A stretch of 10,806 nucleotides of DNA from an uncultured Mollicutes bacterium (lineage in GTDB: Bacteria; Bacillota_I; Bacilli_A; RFN20; CAG-826), in NCBI GenBank assembly GCA_937893635.1, contig CALBGF010000163.1:1-10806 (forward strand), read 5' to 3'. The position numbers and the translations under genes were made by a program. This document shows, piece after piece, positions 7,530 through 10,806 of this stretch. Within the stretch, counting starts at the first letter, position 1. Each line of letters starts with the position of its first letter. The notes beneath the pieces are model-generated. The model did no database searches, was not told the origin of the DNA, and saw nothing but the letters and a program-made list of their open reading frames with translations.

Positions 7530-7559
7530 TTGACAAAACATACTACATAGTAGTATATT
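7530..7559 (+). promoter_or_regulatory. Promoter with a 7-bp dyad ahead of the initiating transferase
   Basis: TTGACA (7530-7535), an 18-nt spacer and TATATT (7554-7559). A perfect inverted repeat, ATACTAC-ATA-GTAGTAT (7540-7556), fills the spacer and runs into the -10 box, where a bound dimer would block polymerase. The leader of about 120 bases that follows contains TGCTAT-(8)-ATAGCA plus five Ts (7576-7600), a small terminator-like hairpin, and the small frame at 7580-7687. This appears to be the main promoter of the downstream polysaccharide operon. Confidence 0.65.
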
Positions 7560-7579
7560 TAATTGAAAGGTGAATTGCT

Positions 7580-7687
7580 ATAACTACAAATAGCATTTTT
7601 CTTTACGCTATTTTTATAATAACTATCTTAGTAGCTTGTAATGTATGGTCTAAGGTAAATACTTCACGATTGGAGCGAATTTCATGA
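7580..7687 (+). other. Possible 35-codon membrane peptide frame lacking a normal start
   Basis: An open frame starts at ATA (7580), or at ATT (7574) just after a TGA, and runs 35 codons to a TGA at 7685-7687. That stop overlaps the start of the next gene as ATGA, the classic pattern of translational coupling. The product would have one hydrophobic segment, SIFLYAIFIITILVAC, followed by a short basic tail. GAAAGGTG (7565-7572) sits at ribosome-site distance from the ATA, so a single ATG-to-ATA change would explain a dead small gene. No standard start codon exists in frame except a TTG six codons from the end. It may instead be chance in an AT-rich leader. Confidence 0.3.
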
Positions 7688-8445
7688 ATCAACAAAAAGA
7701 ATTATATGAAGATGTATCAACTGGAAATGTTGGCGTTGCTACAAAAGAAAAAGAACATAATGAAGTAGAATATAATGAAAAAGTACCATATAAATTAAAA
7801 AAATCACAAAAAGTATATATATTTTTTAAATCAATAATTGATTGGATTATTGCCTTTTTAACATTGGTTGTTTTATCGCCATTTTGGATTATATTAGCCA
7901 TTGTTATTAGAATAGATTCAAAAGGGCCAGCAATCTTTAAACATAGTAGACTTGGTAAGAATGGTAAAAAGTTTAAATGTTGGAAATGGCGTAGTATGTC
8001 CACTAATGCGCCTAAACATATTGCAAGTCGCGATTTTAATGATGCTGATTCTTATATTACAAAAGTTGGTGCATTTATCCGTAAAACTTCTATTGATGAA
8101 TTTGCGCAACTATTTAATATTTTAACATTTAAAATGGCTTTAATAGGATATCGTCCTTTAGTTGAAAAAGAAAAAGAAATTGATAAATTAAGAAAAGAAA
8201 GAGGAATATATCAAATTAAACCTGGAATCACTGGCTGGGCTCAAGTTCATGGTAGAGACTTAGTCACTAACGAACAAAAAGCTGATTTGGATGAATATTA
8301 TTTAAAACATATGTCTTTATGGCTTGATATAAAAATTTTCTTCTTAACTATAAAAAAGATTTTTAAAAGATCTGACATTAAAGAAGGAAGTATTGAAGAA
8401 GAAACTGTAAAAACTGATTCTATGGAAGTAAAAGTTAATGAGTAA
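7684..8445 (+). CDS. Initiating sugar-phosphate transferase (bacterial sugar transferase, monotopic PGT)
   Basis: 253 aa, ATG preceded by TTGGAG with eight bases between. This family (PF02397) moves a sugar phosphate from a UDP-sugar onto undecaprenyl phosphate at the inner face of the membrane, the first step of capsule or O-unit assembly. Seen: one hydrophobic helix at about 46-75 with Ser65-Pro66, the kink expected of a re-entrant membrane helix; KGPAIFKHSRLG; KCWKWRSM; the Asp138-Glu139 catalytic dyad in TSIDEFAQL; ALIGYRPL; and KPGITGWAQVHGR (179-191). The core is about 200 residues, as in the short PglC-like enzymes. Here it carries about 40 polar residues before the membrane helix and an acidic tail of about 25 residues. 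The last eight bases overlap the next gene (ATGAGTAA), so the two are probably translated together. The sugar cannot be told from sequence. Confidence 0.92.
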   Translation: MNQQKELYEDVSTGNVGVATKEKEHNEVEYNEKVPYKLKKSQKVYIFFKSIIDWIIAFLTLVVLSPFWIILAIVIRIDSKGPAIFKHSRLGKNGKKFKCWKWRSMSTNAPKHIASRDFNDADSYITKVGAFIRKTSIDEFAQLFNILTFKMALIGYRPLVEKEKEIDKLRKERGIYQIKPGITGWAQVHGRDLVTNEQKADLDEYYLKHMSLWLDIKIFFLTIKKIFKRSDIKEGSIEEETVKTDSMEVKVNE

Positions 8446-9628
8446 TATCTTAATTATTTCACAACATTATTATCCAGAGAATTTTCGCATTAGTGATATT
8501 GCTGAAGAACTTGTAAAGCGCGGTCATAATGTCACGGTTATAACAGGTTATCCTAATTATCCACAAGGAGAAATTTATGATGGATATAAAGGAAAAAATG
8601 GAAAAAAGAATCATAGTGATGAAATTATAAATGGTGTTCATGTATTAAGATGCTATGAACATCCTAGAAAACATAGTAAAATTCATTTGTTCTTAAACTA
8701 TTACTCCATTTCTTTATCAATGAAAAGAAAAGTGAAAAAACTTAAAGAAAAATATGATTTAGTTTTAATAAATCAATTATCGCCAGTTATGCAATCATGG
8801 GCTGGTATATATTATGCTAAAAAGCATCATGTAAAAAGTTTGCTATATTGTTATGATTTATGGCCAGATAGTTTGGCGGCGGGAGGAATAAAAAAAGATT
8901 CATTTATTTATAATTACTACTATCGTGTTTCTAATAAAATTTATAAAAATGTTGATGAAATATTAGTTACATCTAAAAACTTTATTGATTATTTTGTTGA
9001 TAAACATCATATAGAAAAAGAAAAATTGTTTTATTTACCACAATATTGCGAAGATTTGTTTTCTAATATAAAACATAGTGCTAGTTCTACAACATTTAAT
9101 TATGTTTTTGCTGGTAATGTTGGCAATGTTCAATCGGTTGAAACAATTATAAGAGCCGCTAATGTGGTTAAAGATGATCAATCCATTAAAATCCATATTG
9201 TTGGTGATGGTTCGGATTTAGATAATTGTAAAAGATTAGCAAATGAATACAAATTAGATAATGTTTCTTTTTATGGCAAAAGGCCATTAGATGAAATGCC
9301 AGAATTTTATGAGAAAGCATCAGCAATGCTTGTAACATTATCTAAAAACGAAGTCATATCTAACACATTACCGGGTAAAGTTCAATCTTATATGTGTGCT
9401 GGTAAACCTATTATTGCTGCTGCTGATGGAGAAACACCAATTATCATTGGAGAAGCCCAATGCGGTTTATGTGCCAAATCTGAAGATTATAATCAACTTG
9501 CTAAATTGTTTGAAGATTTTAAAAATGTTGATCAAATACAATTATCAAATAATGCGAGAGATTATTATAATAAACATTTTAAAAAAGAATTATTTTTTAA
9601 TACGCTTGAGGAAAGGATGAAAAAATAG
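8438..9628 (+). CDS. GT4 glycosyltransferase, WbuB-like
   Basis: 396 aa, full length for the family; ATG lies inside the end of the previous gene, with GGAAG nine bases before it. Marks of the WbuB-like GT4 group: N-terminal SQHYYPENFRISD followed by RGHNVTVITGYPNYPQG, then CYDLWPDS, the start of the C-terminal Rossmann domain at FAGNVGNVQ, VGDGSD, and LPGKVQSYMCAGKPIIAA. It acts in the cytosol, adding a sugar to the lipid-linked repeat unit. In E. coli O26-type clusters WbuB is linked with FnlA-FnlB-FnlC and assigned as an N-acetyl-L-fucosamine transferase. The same gene neighbours occur here (CapE/FnlA-type one base downstream, then CapF/FnlB-type), so transfer of L-FucNAc is a good but unproven inference. 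Confidence 0.88.
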   Translation: MSNILIISQHYYPENFRISDIAEELVKRGHNVTVITGYPNYPQGEIYDGYKGKNGKKNHSDEIINGVHVLRCYEHPRKHSKIHLFLNYYSISLSMKRKVKKLKEKYDLVLINQLSPVMQSWAGIYYAKKHHVKSLLYCYDLWPDSLAAGGIKKDSFIYNYYYRVSNKIYKNVDEILVTSKNFIDYFVDKHHIEKEKLFYLPQYCEDLFSNIKHSASSTTFNYVFAGNVGNVQSVETIIRAANVVKDDQSIKIHIVGDGSDLDNCKRLANEYKLDNVSFYGKRPLDEMPEFYEKASAMLVTLSKNEVISNTLPGKVQSYMCAGKPIIAAADGETPIIIGEAQCGLCAKSEDYNQLAKLFEDFKNVDQIQLSNNARDYYNKHFKKELFFNTLEERMKK

Positions 9629-9629
9629 T

Positions 9630-10676
9630 ATGAGTATTTTTAAAGACAAAACATTAATGATTACAGGAGGTACTGGTTCATTTGGTAATGCAGTACTACA
9701 TAGATTCTTAACATCAGATATTAAAGAAATTAGAATATTATCTCGTGATGAAAAGAAACAAGATGATATGAGGCATAATTTCCAATTAAAATATCCAGAA
9801 TATGTTAATAAGATTAAATTTTATATTGGAGATGTTCGTGACTATAATTCTATAGTTGGAGCATTTAGAGGTGTAGATTATGTTTTCCATGCTGCAGCAT
9901 TAAAACAAGTTCCTTCTTGTGAGTTCTTTCCTATTGAAGCTGTTAAAACGAATGTATTAGGATCAAATAATGTTATTAGTGCATGTGTAGAAAATCATGT
10001 TAAGAAAGCAATATTCTTATCTACTGATAAAGCGGCTTATCCAATTAATGCTATGGGTATGACTAAAGCATTAATGGAAAAGAATGTTATTGCAAGAAGC
10101 AGACAAATGCAAGAAGGAGATCCAGTACTTTGCTTAACTAGATATGGTAATGTAATGGCTTCTAGAGGCTCTGTTATACCTTTATTCTGTGATCAAATAG
10201 CGGAAGGTAAAAAATTAACTATCACTAATCCTGATATGACAAGATTTATGATGACATTAGAAGATGCAGTTGATTTAGTGTTATATGCTTTTGAACATGG
10301 TGCTCAAGGTGACTTATTTGTTCAAAAAGCACCTGCTGCTACAATTGAAACATTAGCAAAAGCAGTACTTGAACTTAAAGGTTCTGATGTTGGCTATCAA
10401 ATAATTGGTACAAGACATGGAGAAAAACTTTATGAAGTATTAGTAACAACGGAAGAAATGTTACGAGCGGAATCGTTACCAGGATTCTATAGAATTCATG
10501 CTGACAATAGAACGCTTAACTATGATAACTTCTTTACTAAAGGTAATAAAAAGTTAGAAAGTAATAATCAATATACTTCTCATAATACTGAAAGGCTTGA
10601 TGTTGAAGGCATGAAGAAGTTATTGATGAAGTTACCTTTATTTAACAAAGATATTGAAGATTATTTACCTAGATAG
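9630..10676 (+). CDS. capE: UDP-GlcNAc 4,6-dehydratase/5-epimerase (CapE/FnlA type)
   Basis: 348 aa; begins one base after the stop of the WbuB-like gene, with AAAGG (9612-9616) as the likely ribosome site. An extended short-chain dehydrogenase: NAD(P)-binding TGGTGSFG (12-19), GDVRDYNS, FHAAALKQVP, then STDKAAYPINAMGMTK (131-146). In this last block the usual catalytic Tyr of Y-x3-K is Met142, with Lys146 and Asp133-Lys134 present. As far as I recall, Met at this place separates CapE/FnlA/WbjB enzymes from Tyr-bearing PseB/FlaA1 relatives. The C-terminal part, RYGNVMASRGSVIPLF and RHGEKLYEVL, also fits. The enzyme turns UDP-GlcNAc into a 4-keto-6-deoxy-L-sugar, the first step towards UDP-L-FucNAc. 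No transmembrane region, unlike long CapD proteins. The following gene is the expected next enzyme. Confidence 0.9.
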   Translation: MSIFKDKTLMITGGTGSFGNAVLHRFLTSDIKEIRILSRDEKKQDDMRHNFQLKYPEYVNKIKFYIGDVRDYNSIVGAFRGVDYVFHAAALKQVPSCEFFPIEAVKTNVLGSNNVISACVENHVKKAIFLSTDKAAYPINAMGMTKALMEKNVIARSRQMQEGDPVLCLTRYGNVMASRGSVIPLFCDQIAEGKKLTITNPDMTRFMMTLEDAVDLVLYAFEHGAQGDLFVQKAPAATIETLAKAVLELKGSDVGYQIIGTRHGEKLYEVLVTTEEMLRAESLPGFYRIHADNRTLNYDNFFTKGNKKLESNNQYTSHNTERLDVEGMKKLLMKLPLFNKDIEDYLPR

Positions 10677-10688
10677 GAAGACAAAACA

Positions 10689-10806
10689 ATGAAAATACTA
10701 GTCACAGGTGCTAAAGGTTTTATAGGTAGAAACTTAATTGAAGAATTAAAGAATAGAAAATATACCGATATATATGAATTTGATATTGATACAGATATAA
10801 AGTTAT
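10689..10806 (+). CDS. capF: CapF/FnlB-type reductase, 3' end cut by window
   Basis: ATG with AGGAAG (10675-10680) eight bases before it, overlapping the stop of the previous gene. The 39 codons visible read as the N-terminus of a short-chain dehydrogenase, with the NAD(P)-binding motif VTGAKGFIGRNL (residues 5-16) and then YEFDIDTD, which fits the CapF/WbjC/FnlB family. CapF reduces the product of CapE in the UDP-L-FucNAc pathway. Assignment rests on the N-terminus plus position; a general NAD-dependent epimerase cannot be fully excluded. The UDP-sugar 2-epimerase CapG/FnlC would be expected next, outside the window. Confidence 0.75.
   Translation, partial: MKILVTGAKGFIGRNLIEELKNRKYTDIYEFDIDTDIKL

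Noticed and set aside
9396..9620. Second plus-strand frame inside the WbuB-like gene
   Set aside because: It is a Leu/Ile-rich shadow of the clearly real glycosyltransferase frame, with no independent motif.

Overview
The window is AT-rich (about 30% G+C by eye) bacterial DNA. It has strong SD-type ribosome sites, sigma-A-like TTGACA/TATAAT promoters, and TGA used as a stop with TGG for Trp. This suggests a low-GC Firmicutes/Bacilli-type organism, possibly a gut member, on the standard code; the species cannot be read from the sequence.

Left part (1-4907), accessory genes. A 5'-truncated DUF4143-type P-loop ATPase (1-1278, +) converges on a second ATPase of the same broad class (1393-2758, -). 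The second gene is broken by a +4 bp slip in a TAAG x3 tract; removing one TAAG restores a family-like reading through the junction. A gene-free stretch of about 700 bp (2759-3461) holds the promoter of the broken ATPase, a perfect 10-bp terminator-like stem, a second copy of the 42-bp sequence found just after the first ATPase, and an array of TTTCGTAA elements with about 20-bp spacing. That array runs into a near-consensus promoter. The promoter drives an AlbA_2 (Schlafen-type) / HATPase / winged-helix protein (3462-4907), which may control itself through the array.

Right part (4996-10806), the start of a surface-polysaccharide (capsule-type) locus, all on +. First comes an 815-aa protein with its own promoter that joins an O-antigen ligase/polymerase-like membrane domain to a cytosolic GT4-type glycosyltransferase. 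After 240 bp with a new promoter, a 7-bp dyad and a possible small ORF, a tight cluster follows: an initiating sugar-phosphate transferase, a WbuB-like glycosyltransferase, a CapE/FnlA-type UDP-GlcNAc 4,6-dehydratase/5-epimerase, and the start of a CapF/FnlB-type reductase. Genes in this cluster overlap or lie within about 12 bp of each other.

Together the right-hand genes fit a Wzy-type pathway. The initiating transferase loads the first sugar phosphate on undecaprenyl phosphate. CapE and CapF (with an expected CapG/FnlC epimerase beyond the window) make UDP-N-acetyl-L-fucosamine. The WbuB-like enzyme probably adds that sugar, and the fusion protein may both extend and polymerise or ligate the repeat unit. 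The most unusual items are the polymerase-glycosyltransferase fusion, the TTTCGTAA promoter array, the TAAG-tract frameshift and the ATGA-coupled small frame in front of the initiating transferase.
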